Below, piece by piece: positions 30,362 through 38,682 of a stretch of 64,000 nt of DNA. The notes below the pieces were generated by a model. It ran no database searches and was not told the origin of the DNA. It was given only the letters and a program-made list of their open reading frames with translations. Position numbers and translations under genes: made by a program. This DNA is from Crossiella sp. SN42 (GTDB lineage Bacteria; Actinomycetota; Actinomycetes; Mycobacteriales; Pseudonocardiaceae). How positions within the stretch are numbered: the stretch's first letter is position 1; each line of letters begins with the position of its first letter. The DNA lies in assembly GCF_023897065.1 (NCBI RefSeq), contig NZ_JAMHIV010000003.1, positions 186,001 through 250,000 of the forward strand, read 5' to 3'.

Positions 30362-32488
30362 GTGTCAGCCAGCCCCCGCCCGAGTGAACCCACCGGCCAT
30401 GGTCACGGGCACGGTCACGGCCCGGCCGAGCCCGTCTCCCGCCGGGTCCGGACCCTGCTGACCGCCCTGCTGGCCCCGCTGGCGCTGGCCGCGGTGCTCG
30501 GCGGCATCCTGCTCTACCCCTTCGGCAGCAAGCAGGCCACCGGCGGCGACCTGGGCCTCAACCGCACCCCGGTGCACGCCGAGGTCACCGCGGTCAGCCA
30601 GGAACCCTGCCCCTCCGGCGGCCAGGGCGAGTCCTGCCAGGCGGTCATGGTCAAGCTCACCGACGGCCCCGGCGCGGGCGCCACCGTGCGCCTGGCGGTG
30701 CCGCTGGGACCCAGCGCGCCGAAGTTCACCATCAATGACGCGGTGGTGCTGGCCTACTCCGGCGAGGGCAACCCGCGCGAGGGCACCGCCTACGAGCTGG
30801 TCGACTTCCAGCGCGGCCTGCCCCTTGGCGTGCTGGCCGCGATCTTCGCCCTGGCCGTGCTGGTGCTGGCCCGCTGGCGCGGCCTGGCCGCCCTGGGCGC
30901 GCTCGCGCTGAGCTTCCTGGTGCTGATGTACTTCATGCTGCCGGCGATCCTGGCCGGGAAGAGCCCGCTGGCCGTGGCGGTGGTCGGCGCGGGCATCATC
31001 ATGTTCGCCGCCCTGTACCTGACCCACGGCTTCAGCGCCCGGACCTCCACCGCCGTGCTCGGCACCCTGGCCAGCCTGCTGCTCATCGGCTTCCTCGGCG
31101 CGGCCTTCGTCGCCCTGACCCACCTGACCGGCCTGGACGAGGACACCACCAACCTGATCACCCTGCTCGGCCGCCCGGTGGACACCCAGGGCCTGCTGCT
31201 GGCCGGGATCATCATCGGCGCCCTGGGCGTGCTCGACGACGTCACCGTCACCCAGGCCAGCGCCGTGTGGGAACTGCGCCGCGCCAACCCGGCCCTGAAC
31301 TGGCGACGCCTGTACGCCGCCGGCCTGCGCATCGGCCGCGACCACGCCGGCTCGGCGGTCAACACCCTGTTCATGGCCTACGCCGGCGCCGCCCTGCCAA
31401 TGCTGATCACCTTCTCCGTCTCCGGCCGCACCTTCGGTGAGATCGCCACCACCCAGCACCTGGCCACCGAGATCGTCCGCACCCTCGTCGGCAGCATCGG
31501 CCTGGTCGCCGCCGTCCCGGTCACCACCCTGCTCGCCGCCCTGGTCGCCGTCCGCGAACCCATCCCCGACCCCCCGGAAGCCGACGACCCCAAACCCGCC
31601 CCAGAACCCAAGCCCGAGGCCGATCCCGAGTCCGAGGCCACCGCCGAGCCCGCACGCCCCCAGCCCGCACGTTCCCAGCCCGCGGTGGCTGGCGCGCACC
31701 AGCGCCCCCCAGCCACCGGAACCCAGCCCCGCCTGTCCCCGTCCACCGCCTCCAACCCCCGCCTGCGCCCACCAGCCCCACCCGGCGGCCCCGCCCGCCC
31801 CGCGCCTGCCCACCCCGCCGACCGCCGACCGCCGCACCCCAGCGAGCGCTCGAACCCGGCCCTCAACCCCGGCTCCGGTCACTGGCCCGTCCCCAGCCCA
31901 CCCCTGGACCCAGCCCTCAACCCGGGCTCCGGCCAGTGGCCTGTTCCCAGCCCATCCCCGGCTCCAGCCTTCTACCCCGGCTCCGACCGGCGGCCCGCCC
32001 CCGGCCCAGCCCCCAACTCCGGCCAGTGGCCCGTCCCCGGCCCAGCCCCTGACCCTGACCCGGCACTCAACCCCGGCCCAGACCCGGCACTCAACCCTGG
32101 CTCCGGCCGGTGGCCCGCCCCTGGCCCGGACCCAGTCCTCAATCCCGGCTCCGGCCGATGGCCTGTCCCTGGCCCAGCCCCAGCACTCAATCCCAGTTCC
32201 GGCCAATGGCCCGCCCCCAACCCCGGCCCGAACCCCGGCCCGAACCCCGACCCGGACCCGAACCGCGCCTTCACCACCGGCCAGTGGCCGACCCCCGCCC
32301 CACCTCGCCCGATCCGCCCCACCCCACTGCCCGACCCCGCCGAGCCACCCCCCGCCGAACCCCGCCCGGCCCCCGACGCGCGGCGACCCCCACCGCCGCC
32401 CTCGCAGCAGTGGGGATCGCCCCAACCCGACCAGCCCGCACCCGATCACCCGGGACCGACGCACCGGCCCCGGCACCGGCGCGACTGA
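30362..32488 (+). CDS. YibE/F-like membrane protein with a repetitive Pro/Gly-rich tail
   Basis: A 708-residue protein. Residues 1-25 hold a His/Gly stretch (HGHGHGHG). A membrane anchor and a periplasmic beta domain follow, then about seven helices of the YibE/F family: GVLAAIFALAVLVLARWRGL, the ALALSFLVLMYFMLPAIL stretch, a long loop and LGVLDDVTVTQASAVWEL. From about residue 405 the protein becomes a roughly 300-residue acidic then Pro-rich cytoplasmic or wall-facing tail with tandem copies of ALNPGSGQWPVPSP-like units. The YibE/F core has unknown function, perhaps transport. Start GTG at 30362 with no leader. Confidence 0.85.
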   Translation: MSASPRPSEPTGHGHGHGHGPAEPVSRRVRTLLTALLAPLALAAVLGGILLYPFGSKQATGGDLGLNRTPVHAEVTAVSQEPCPSGGQGESCQAVMVKLTDGPGAGATVRLAVPLGPSAPKFTINDAVVLAYSGEGNPREGTAYELVDFQRGLPLGVLAAIFALAVLVLARWRGLAALGALALSFLVLMYFMLPAILAGKSPLAVAVVGAGIIMFAALYLTHGFSARTSTAVLGTLASLLLIGFLGAAFVALTHLTGLDEDTTNLITLLGRPVDTQGLLLAGIIIGALGVLDDVTVTQASAVWELRRANPALNWRRLYAAGLRIGRDHAGSAVNTLFMAYAGAALPMLITFSVSGRTFGEIATTQHLATEIVRTLVGSIGLVAAVPVTTLLAALVAVREPIPDPPEADDPKPAPEPKPEADPESEATAEPARPQPARSQPAVAGAHQRPPATGTQPRLSPSTASNPRLRPPAPPGGPARPAPAHPADRRPPHPSERSNPALNPGSGHWPVPSPPLDPALNPGSGQWPVPSPSPAPAFYPGSDRRPAPGPAPNSGQWPVPGPAPDPDPALNPGPDPALNPGSGRWPAPGPDPVLNPGSGRWPVPGPAPALNPSSGQWPAPNPGPNPGPNPDPDPNRAFTTGQWPTPAPPRPIRPTPLPDPAEPPPAEPRPAPDARRPPPPPSQQWGSPQPDQPAPDHPGPTHRPRHRRD
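31858..32299 (+). repeat. Degenerate tandem repeat coding for Pro/Gly units
   Basis: About eight imperfect in-frame units of 48-54 bases code for variants of (A/V)LNPGSG-x-WP(V/A)P followed by SP, GP or DP runs. They occupy the tail of the YibE/F-like gene. The units vary in length and sequence, so expansion and decay both seem to have happened. Confidence 0.75.
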
Positions 32489-32498
32489 TGCGGGAAGC

Positions 32499-33890
32499 TC
32501 ACTCCCGGCAGCGCTTGTTCTTGTTGATGCAGTTGACCACCCGGTTCATGATCGACTGCGACATGACGTTGGCGAAGTCGTCGTGGTCGGAGAAGGGGTT
32601 GTGCGCCTCCTCCGGGAAGGAGTCCACCGCGTACCGGCGCTGCTGCTGGATGTCCAGGGGAATGTTGTAGGTCAAGGAGATCCGCAGCTGCGGCACCGCC
32701 CGCGTGCCCCGCGGGCAACGCCCGGAGTTCGCGTCCGGGAACTGGATGTGGTCGCGGTGGTTCCGGCTGTCGATGTTGCGGCCGTCCCAGCAGCTCGGGA
32801 AGTCGTGCACCCGCTTGACCTTGCTGCCCTGCGGACAGATCGGATACTTGTTGATCAACCGGTTCTCGAAGCCGGTGCAGGTCCAGGAGGCGCGGGCGTT
32901 CTTGGTGCCATTGGTGGAGACCTTGGCATCGCCGTAGAGGATGCGCAGGAACCGCGGCATCGCGGTGACCTTGCCGGTGGGACTGCCGCGGAAGGTCAGG
33001 TCCACCACCTCCGGCCGCTGGATCTCCCCGGCGTTGCCGGGCAGCTCGTTGTTGCCGTCGGCATCCAGCAGGCTCGCCTTGGGCGACTCGAAGACCTCGG
33101 CGTTGTCCTGCTTGACCTCACACCGCTCCAGCCCGGCCGTCTCCGGCTGCTGACCGCTTTGCGAGACCACCTGCCGGATAGCCTCGATGACCACCGCGCG
33201 CAGCTGGGTCAGCGGCTCGATCACCTCCTTCTGCACCTGTTCCTCGTTGGCCGGGTCCACCCCGCGCAGCCGCTCGATGGCCTCCTCGATCTGCCGGTCG
33301 AGCTCGTCGAGGCGCTTCTCGACCTCCGGCTGGGACTCATCCGGCACGTCCGTCAGCTTGCTGGCCACATCGGGGCAGCTCACCACGTCCTTCTTGACCT
33401 GAGGGCCGCCGGTGCCGCCGCGCTGACCCTTGGGGTTCTGCACGTCTTCGCCGCGGTCGATGCGCACCACCGGCCAGAAGTAGGTCGACTTGTCGCCGTT
33501 CTTGCAGGTCGTGCCCGCCCGTTTCAGGCTCTCATTCGTGGAGTCGGCATCGGTGGACAGGTTTCCGACATAGTCGTGCAGGTGCTCGGCGCCATTGCGC
33601 ACACCGGGCTGGGCGATGAAGTTGTCCGGATTGAAGTGGCCGTTCTCGTTGCGGCCGCAATCCACGGTGAACGTGCCCCTGGTCGCGTCGTTCTCTCCTC
33701 TCGGGGTGCGGACGTTCGGTCTGACCGTTCGGATGTCGACGTACTGGTCTTTCGGCCCCTGTCCGTCAGCCAGCGCCGAGCCCGGCTGCACCGAGGAGGT
33801 GATCACCGCGACCACCCCGGCGAGCAGCGTCATCGTGATGAACGCGGCGAGGAAAGCGGCCCGTCGGGACGGGAGTCTGTGCAAGGCCAT
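32499..33890 (-). CDS. Secreted DUF1996 protein with an inserted coiled coil
   Basis: A 463-residue protein with a signal/anchor (FLAAFITMTLLAGVVAVITS) and a DUF1996 domain: GHFNPDNFIAQPGVRNGAEH, LHDYVGNLSTDADST, TYFWPVVR, and in the second half PRFLRILYGDA, CTGFENRLINKYPICPQGSK, FPSCWDGRNID and HIQFPD. Between the halves (about residues 190-265) is an acidic coiled coil (QPEVEKRLDELDRQIEEAIE). DUF1996 proteins are extracellular, known in fungi and actinomycetes, and may act on or bind polysaccharides. GAGGTGA precedes the ATG. It converges on the YibE/F-like gene with a 10-bp gap. Confidence 0.85.
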   Translation of the reverse strand: MALHRLPSRRAAFLAAFITMTLLAGVVAVITSSVQPGSALADGQGPKDQYVDIRTVRPNVRTPRGENDATRGTFTVDCGRNENGHFNPDNFIAQPGVRNGAEHLHDYVGNLSTDADSTNESLKRAGTTCKNGDKSTYFWPVVRIDRGEDVQNPKGQRGGTGGPQVKKDVVSCPDVASKLTDVPDESQPEVEKRLDELDRQIEEAIERLRGVDPANEEQVQKEVIEPLTQLRAVVIEAIRQVVSQSGQQPETAGLERCEVKQDNAEVFESPKASLLDADGNNELPGNAGEIQRPEVVDLTFRGSPTGKVTAMPRFLRILYGDAKVSTNGTKNARASWTCTGFENRLINKYPICPQGSKVKRVHDFPSCWDGRNIDSRNHRDHIQFPDANSGRCPRGTRAVPQLRISLTYNIPLDIQQQRRYAVDSFPEEAHNPFSDHDDFANVMSQSIMNRVVNCINKNKRCRE

Positions 33891-34035
33891 GCGAGGTCAC
33901 CTCACAGGTCAAGGTGCGTGAAAGGCATGCGTGTGCCGTACTTCGCCGGGATTCCGAGGCACCCGTGAACCCGACATGGGAAATACGGGTCGGAACCAGC
34001 CGAAGCTCACCCATTTGCCCCGCGTTATCAAAACG

Positions 34036-35232
34036 TTATTCGATACGGGCGCGTTCCTCGGCCGCCGCCAGCTGCTCCGCGGAGACCCACCGCCGCAACG
34101 GCAGGATGGTCACCAGCATCAGCACCGCGCACCCGGCGAACACCGCGGCGGGCGGGGCCAGCACGCCCAGCAGTCCGCCCAGTGCCGCACCGATCGGCGT
34201 GCTGCCGTAGTTGATCATCCGGAACGCGCCGCCGACCCGGCCCAGCTCCGCCCGCGGCGCGGTGCGCTGCCTCACCGACATCGCCACCGCCTGCCACATG
34301 CCGCCCAGCACGCTGGCCGCCGTCATCACCACCCCCAGCGTCCAGCCGGAGAGGACCAGCGGCGCGGCGAAGAACACCGCCCAGCCGAGTCTGGTCAGCC
34401 GCAGCAACCGTGCCCGGCCGCACAGCCGCTCGCCGCGTCCGGACAGCAGCGACCCCACGGCCGCGCCGACCCCGCTCGCCCCCAGCAGCAACCCGTAGCC
34501 GGTCGCGGTCAAACCCAGCGGGCCGCGGGCGTAGCCGAGGAAGACGATCAGGAACGCCGCGTAGGCCGCCATGGCCGTCCCGCTGACCGCGAAGAGCACC
34601 AGCAGGATCGGCTGCCGCAGCACCGGAGCCAGCCCACCACGCAGGCCCGCCCCGCTGCGCCGTGCCGGCGCCGAGGGCAGCGGAATCCCGCGCAGCAGCA
34701 ACGCCGCGGCCAGGCAGGCGATGCCGGCGGCCAGCGCGGGCAACCCGATCGCGAGGCTCGCCGCCAGACCGGCCACCGCCGGTCCCAGCGCCTGCTGGGA
34801 AAGCCGGGTGGCCACCGACATCGCACCATTGGCGCCGGTCAGCTTCTCCGGAGGAACCAGCTCCGGCACGGTCACCTCGGCCGCGGTGTCGGCCAGCAGT
34901 TGCAGGCACACGGCCAGGAAGACCGAGACCACCAGCACCGGTACCGGTGAGAGCCCGGCGCTGAGCAACAACCCGGCTACTAGCAATACCAGACCGCGAC
35001 CCAGTTGGGCCAATCGGAGCAGTCGTCGTCGATCCGTGGCGTCCACCAGCACCCCGGCCGGCACCGCGAACAGCAGCCACGGCAGGCTGCCCGCCGTGCT
35101 CACCGCGGCCACTGCCAGCGGCGAACCGGTCGCCGACTCCGCGATCAGCGTGCCGGCCACGACCACCACCCCGGTCGCGGAGTCCGACAGCGCGGTGGTG
35201 CCCAGCAGGCGGCGGAACGGGGTCACCGGCAT
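34036..35232 (-). CDS. MFS exporter (MFS_3/EntS-like)
   Basis: A 398-residue major-facilitator protein with twelve predicted helices. Typical MFS_3 features are LLGTTALSDSATGVVVVAGT, LPWLLFAVPAGVLVDATDRR with the loop 2-3 motif, LTGANGAMSVATRLSQQALGP, and GRVGGAFRMINYGSTPIGAA. The group includes enterobactin and drug exporters. Start ATG at 35232 without a clear Shine-Dalgarno. It is a single gene on the minus strand with no adjacent regulator. I see only a short non-coding gap (33891-34035) before it. Confidence 0.88.
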   Translation of the reverse strand: MPVTPFRRLLGTTALSDSATGVVVVAGTLIAESATGSPLAVAAVSTAGSLPWLLFAVPAGVLVDATDRRRLLRLAQLGRGLVLLVAGLLLSAGLSPVPVLVVSVFLAVCLQLLADTAAEVTVPELVPPEKLTGANGAMSVATRLSQQALGPAVAGLAASLAIGLPALAAGIACLAAALLLRGIPLPSAPARRSGAGLRGGLAPVLRQPILLVLFAVSGTAMAAYAAFLIVFLGYARGPLGLTATGYGLLLGASGVGAAVGSLLSGRGERLCGRARLLRLTRLGWAVFFAAPLVLSGWTLGVVMTAASVLGGMWQAVAMSVRQRTAPRAELGRVGGAFRMINYGSTPIGAALGGLLGVLAPPAAVFAGCAVLMLVTILPLRRWVSAEQLAAAEERARIE

Positions 35233-35277
35233 GCCGCGAGCCTGCCACCCGTCAGCCCCCTGGTCGTGGGGATGTGA

Positions 35278-35853
35278 TCAGCGCGGGGGCAGCGGCAACG
35301 GCAGCGCGGGCAGCCCGTCGATGCTGGTGCCGTTGGTCGGCACCTTCTCGCAGTAGGCGGCGAAGTCGGTGTCGGAGCGGCGTCCGAAGTACTGCGCGTG
35401 CAGCGTGCGCTCGGCCCGGTAGTCCAGCAGCGGCACCGCGAACCCGCAGCTGTCGCTGACCCGCTGCACCGCCACCAAGATCACCGCACGCAGCCCCGGT
35501 CCGTCCGCCTCGCCAAAACCGGCCACCAGGTCGGCGAAGCGCGGGTCGTCGCGGAAGACCGGCTCGCCGTGGCCGTGCACCCGCAGCACCATCGGCGGAC
35601 CGCTGAAGGCGCACCACATCAACGTGATCCGCCCGTTCTCCCGCAGGTGCGCGATGGTCTCGGCGTGGCTGCCGCCGAAGTCCAGGAAGGCCAGCGTGCG
35701 CTCGTCCAGCACCCGCAGCGACCCGGCCCGTCCCTTGGGTGAGAGGTTCACGTGCCCCGAGCCGGACAGCGGCGCCGTGGCCACGAAGAACACCGGCTGC
35801 TCGGCGATGAACGCGCGCAGCCTGTCCTCGATCCCGTCATAGTTCCTCCCCAT
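35278..35853 (-). CDS. Pyridoxamine 5'-phosphate oxidase-family protein
   Basis: A 191-residue split-barrel protein: VFFVATAPLSGSGHVNLSPK, TLAFLDFGGSHAETIAHLRE, GRITLMWCAFSGPPMVLRVH and SDSCGFAVPLLDY. This is the Pfam Putative_PNPOx pattern, binding FMN, F420 or heme in relatives. The C-terminal extension (LHAQYFGRRSDTDFAAY) is common in actinomycetes. The ATG at 35853 (MGRNYDGIEDRL) is chosen over a GTG at 35883 on family length. Substrate unknown. Confidence 0.85.
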   Translation of the reverse strand: MGRNYDGIEDRLRAFIAEQPVFFVATAPLSGSGHVNLSPKGRAGSLRVLDERTLAFLDFGGSHAETIAHLRENGRITLMWCAFSGPPMVLRVHGHGEPVFRDDPRFADLVAGFGEADGPGLRAVILVAVQRVSDSCGFAVPLLDYRAERTLHAQYFGRRSDTDFAAYCEKVPTNGTSIDGLPALPLPLPPR

Positions 35854-35928
35854 GATCGGCAGTCTGGCCGCCGCCACTGGCAATCCGCTGACGCCGGTTG
35901 CCGGGAAGCCGGAGGACCCTCTAGCATT

Positions 35929-35938
35929 GTGATATCAC
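35929..35938 (+). promoter_or_regulatory. Perfect palindrome before glycosyltransferase gene
   Basis: GTGATATCAC is a perfect 10-bp palindrome in an AT-rich promoter-like stretch, 22 bases upstream of the ATG. It could be an operator for a regulator encoded elsewhere. Confidence 0.45.
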
Positions 35939-35960
35939 TTTTTCCTGGGGAGGAACCTCG

Positions 35961-37151
35961 ATGGCGCACATCCTCTGTCTCGCCCCCGGCGCGGCGGGCC
36001 ACGTCAACCCCCTGCTCGGCGTGGTCAGCGAACTGAGCGCGCGCGGGCACCGGATCAGCTTCGCCACCACCAAGGACTACGCGCCCAGGGTCGCCGAGGC
36101 GGGCGCGGAGCCGGTGGTCTACCGGTCTGTCATCGAGGAGTCCTGGGGCGATGAGGACCCGCCGGACTTCACCGGCGAGGAGATCATCCGGCTGATGGGC
36201 CTGGGTGTCACCGAGACCGAGACCCAGTTGCCGGTGCTGGAGCAGGCATTCGCCGGCGACGAGCCCGACCTGGTGCTCTACGACGGCATGCAGCTGCTGC
36301 GCTGGGTCGGCCCGTTCCTCGGCGACCGCTGGGGCGTGCCGACGGTGCAGAGCTGCCCGTCGCTGGTCAGCAACGAACACTGGTCCATGACCGATGAGCA
36401 CGTCCAGTTCGACCCCGGCCACCCCGGTTTCACCGAGGTGCTGGGCAGGCTCAGTGCCCTTGCCGCACAACGGAAAGCGCGCTTCGACTTCGGCGGGCTG
36501 TTCGACGACTCGCTCAGCACGCGGCACCTGGTCTTCGTGCCCAGGGAGTTCCAGCCCGCGGGGGAGACCTTCTCCGCGCGTTACCGCTTCGTCGGGCCCT
36601 GCCTGGGTCAGCGGTCCTTCCAGGGGGAGTGGGAACCGCCGAACTCGGTGCGGCCACGGGTGTTCATCTCACTCGGCACCGCCTACAACCGGCGGCCGGA
36701 GTTCTTCCGCACCTGCCTGGCCGCCTTCGCTGGACTGCCCATCCACGTGGTGCTGGCCATCGGCGATCAGGTCGAGCGCGCCGCCCTCGGTGAAGTTCCC
36801 GCCAACGTGGAGGTGCACGAGTTCGTGCCGCAACTCTCCGTGCTGGAACAGGTCGACCTGTTCGTCACGCACGCGGGCATGGGCTCCACGATGGAGGGAC
36901 TGCACCTGGGCGTGCCGTTGCTGGCGGTGCCGCAGATGGCCGAACAGCGGGTCAACGCCGACCGGATCGAGGCACTCGGCCTTGGTCGTCAGCTCGCGCC
37001 GGAGGAGGTGACCGCGGCGAGTCTGCGCGAGGCCGCACTGGCGGTGGTCGCCGACGGCGCGATGGCCAAACGCGTTGCCGCGTATCGTAAGCGCTCGCAG
37101 GCCGCCGGTGGCGCGATGGCGGCCGCGGACGTGGTGGAGGAGCTGTTGTGA
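35961..37151 (+). CDS. MGT-type macrolide/small-molecule glycosyltransferase
   Basis: A 396-residue GT-B glycosyltransferase of the YjiC/MGT/OleD group. HILCLAPGAAGHVNPLLGVV contains the catalytic His of GT1 enzymes, RPRVFISLGTAYNRRPEFF opens the C-terminal domain, and FVPQLSVLEQVDLFVTHAGM with GSTMEGLHLGVPLLAVPQMA and EQ is the nucleotide-sugar signature (HAGxGS-E-PQ). Relatives inactivate macrolides by glucosylation using UDP-glucose. GGGGAGG lies ten bases before the ATG. The following GNAT gene overlaps by four bases. Confidence 0.92.
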   Translation: MAHILCLAPGAAGHVNPLLGVVSELSARGHRISFATTKDYAPRVAEAGAEPVVYRSVIEESWGDEDPPDFTGEEIIRLMGLGVTETETQLPVLEQAFAGDEPDLVLYDGMQLLRWVGPFLGDRWGVPTVQSCPSLVSNEHWSMTDEHVQFDPGHPGFTEVLGRLSALAAQRKARFDFGGLFDDSLSTRHLVFVPREFQPAGETFSARYRFVGPCLGQRSFQGEWEPPNSVRPRVFISLGTAYNRRPEFFRTCLAAFAGLPIHVVLAIGDQVERAALGEVPANVEVHEFVPQLSVLEQVDLFVTHAGMGSTMEGLHLGVPLLAVPQMAEQRVNADRIEALGLGRQLAPEEVTAASLREAALAVVADGAMAKRVAAYRKRSQAAGGAMAAADVVEELL

Positions 37152-37780
37152 GCGAGGCGATCGGCGAGCTGGTGCGGGACTGGGTGCACGGCTGGGCGCG
37201 CTGCCGGGACGTGGCACCGCCGGTCGCGGTGCCCGAGGGCTACCGGCTGCAAGTCGACCGGCCCGGCCACCTGGCCCGCCACGTGCTGCCGGAGTTCGAC
37301 CCGGACACCGTGCGGGCACTGGCCGATCGGCTGTCCACTGTGGACAACTGGCTGAAGGTGTGCGGCCCGCCCGAACAGGTGGCCGCCTGCCTGTCGCCGC
37401 ACTGGTCAGTCGGCGCGCCGGAGTTCCTGATGAGCACCGCCCTCCAGTCGCGGCCACCGCTGCCGACCTCTTATACGGTCGAGGTGGCGGGGAACGGGGA
37501 GGTCGTCGACGTGCGGCTGCGCGCGGACGACGGCGAGCTCGCGGCCAGCGGCCGGATCGGGCTGGCCGGCGCCGCCGCGGTCATCGACCAGGTGGAGACC
37601 GCGCCCGCGCACCGGCGGCGCGGCCTGGGCCGGATCGTGATGGACCGGCTCGGCGCGCAGGCCCTGGACCGGGGTGCGAGCCGGGCCGTGCTGGTGGCCA
37701 CCACGGACGGCCACGGCCTCTACCGCGCCCTCGGCTGGACCACCCACTCCCCGGTCACCGCCGCCCGCCGCACCTCCTGA
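37148..37780 (+). CDS. GNAT-family N-acetyltransferase
   Basis: A 210-residue protein with a divergent N-terminal half and a C-terminal GNAT domain: AAAVIDQVETAPAHRRRGLG is the beta4/acetyl-CoA-binding R/Q-x-x-G-x-G/A signature, followed by RIVMDRLGAQALDRGASRAV and GLYRALGWTTHSPV. It starts at a GTGA overlap with the glycosyltransferase, so the pair is co-translated and may modify the same kind of compound (inference). Confidence 0.87.
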   Translation: MSEAIGELVRDWVHGWARCRDVAPPVAVPEGYRLQVDRPGHLARHVLPEFDPDTVRALADRLSTVDNWLKVCGPPEQVAACLSPHWSVGAPEFLMSTALQSRPPLPTSYTVEVAGNGEVVDVRLRADDGELAASGRIGLAGAAAVIDQVETAPAHRRRGLGRIVMDRLGAQALDRGASRAVLVATTDGHGLYRALGWTTHSPVTAARRTS

Positions 37781-37815
37781 CCAGCGCGTTTGCCCCCGGT
37801 GGTGACCCGCGCTAC

Positions 37816-37851
37816 ATTCAACCCATCGGTTAATTAACAAGGCGGTTGAAT
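37816..37851 (+). promoter_or_regulatory. ArsR operator with 8-bp perfect inverted repeat
   Basis: ATTCAACC (37816-37823) and GGTTGAAT (37844-37851) are perfect arms around a central palindrome TTAATTAA (37830-37837). The ATG of the ArsR gene follows at 37856, so binding would block transcription or early elongation. Confidence 0.7.
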
Positions 37852-37855
37852 ACAG

Positions 37856-38236
37856 ATGAGCGACGCGAGACCTGATACCGAGGACCAGCTCAGTGCGGTG
37901 TTCGCGGCGCTCGCCGACCCCACCCGCCGAGCCATCCTGGCCCGGCTCACGGAAGGGGAGGCCACGGTCAACCAGATCGCCGAACCGTTCGCGATGAGCC
38001 TGCCCGCGGTCTCCAAACACCTCAAGGTGCTGGAGCGCGCCGGGCTGATCACCCGCGGACGCGAGGCGCAGTGGCGGCCCTGCCGGTTGGACGCACGTCC
38101 GCTGGAAGGAGCCACCGACTGGCTGGAGCGGTACCGGAAGTTCTGGTCCGACAGCTTCGACCGCCTCGACGACCACCTGCGCCGCCTCCAGCGACGGCAG
38201 GCGCCCGGCCAACAGGAAGGACAGCACGATGACTGA
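37856..38236 (+). CDS. ArsR-family transcriptional regulator
   Basis: A 126-residue winged-helix repressor: SAVFAALADPTRRAILARLT, EGEATVNQIAEPFAMSLPAV, SKHLKVLERAGLITRGREAQ, WRPCRLDARPL. It is the SdpR-like type that lacks metal-binding CxC sites, and is usually coupled to an AHSA1/SRPBCC gene, as here (8-bp overlap with the next gene). It probably represses the pair through the palindrome just upstream. Confidence 0.92.
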   Translation: MSDARPDTEDQLSAVFAALADPTRRAILARLTEGEATVNQIAEPFAMSLPAVSKHLKVLERAGLITRGREAQWRPCRLDARPLEGATDWLERYRKFWSDSFDRLDDHLRRLQRRQAPGQQEGQHDD

Positions 38237-38681
38237 GGCAGTGGCCACCAGGGAGTTCACCCTCACCCGGGTTTTCAACGCCCCGCGCGAACTGGTGTAC
38301 CGGTCCTGGACCGACCCCGACGACGCCACCCACTGGTGGGGCCCGGACAACTTCACCACCCCCAGGGACACCATGTCCTTTGACGTGCGCCCCGGCGGCC
38401 AGTGGCAGGCCTGCATGGTCAACGACGCCACCGGCGAGCAGTTCCCCAGCAGCGGCGTCTACCGCGAGGTCGTGCCCGGCGAACGGCTCGTGTTCACCTG
38501 GGGCAGGCAGGGCGACCCCGATGAGCACAAGCCGGTGGTCACCATCGAGCTCACCGACAAGGGCGAACACACGCAGATGGTCTTCCACCTCGTCGGGCAC
38601 CTGGCGGAGGGCGACTTACTGGAGATGGAAGACGGCTGGAGCGAGTGCATCGCCCGCAGCATGACCCACCTGTCCCGCTGA
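38229..38681 (+). CDS. SRPBCC/AHSA1-family protein
   Basis: A 150-residue START-like helix-grip protein: REFTLTRVFNAPRELVYRSW, TDPDDATHWWGPDNFTTP, MSFDVRPGGQWQACMVNDAT, RLVFTWGRQGDP, and a C-terminal helix GWSECIARSMTHL. The hydrophobic cavity of this family binds small lipophilic molecules. It is paired with the ArsR regulator, an arrangement common in actinomycetes; substrate unknown. Confidence 0.92.
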   Translation: MTEAVATREFTLTRVFNAPRELVYRSWTDPDDATHWWGPDNFTTPRDTMSFDVRPGGQWQACMVNDATGEQFPSSGVYREVVPGERLVFTWGRQGDPDEHKPVVTIELTDKGEHTQMVFHLVGHLAEGDLLEMEDGWSECIARSMTHLSR

Positions 38682-38682
38682 G

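Noticed and set aside
31858-32299. Possible CRISPR array or non-coding tandem repeats
   Set aside because: The units are in frame, differ from one another, have no unique spacers and continue the reading frame of the YibE/F-like gene.
31437-33968. An 843-codon + strand frame across the end of the YibE/F-like gene and the whole DUF1996 gene
   Set aside because: It overlaps the Pro-rich tail in another frame and runs antisense through DUF1996; the peptide is low complexity with no recognised domain.
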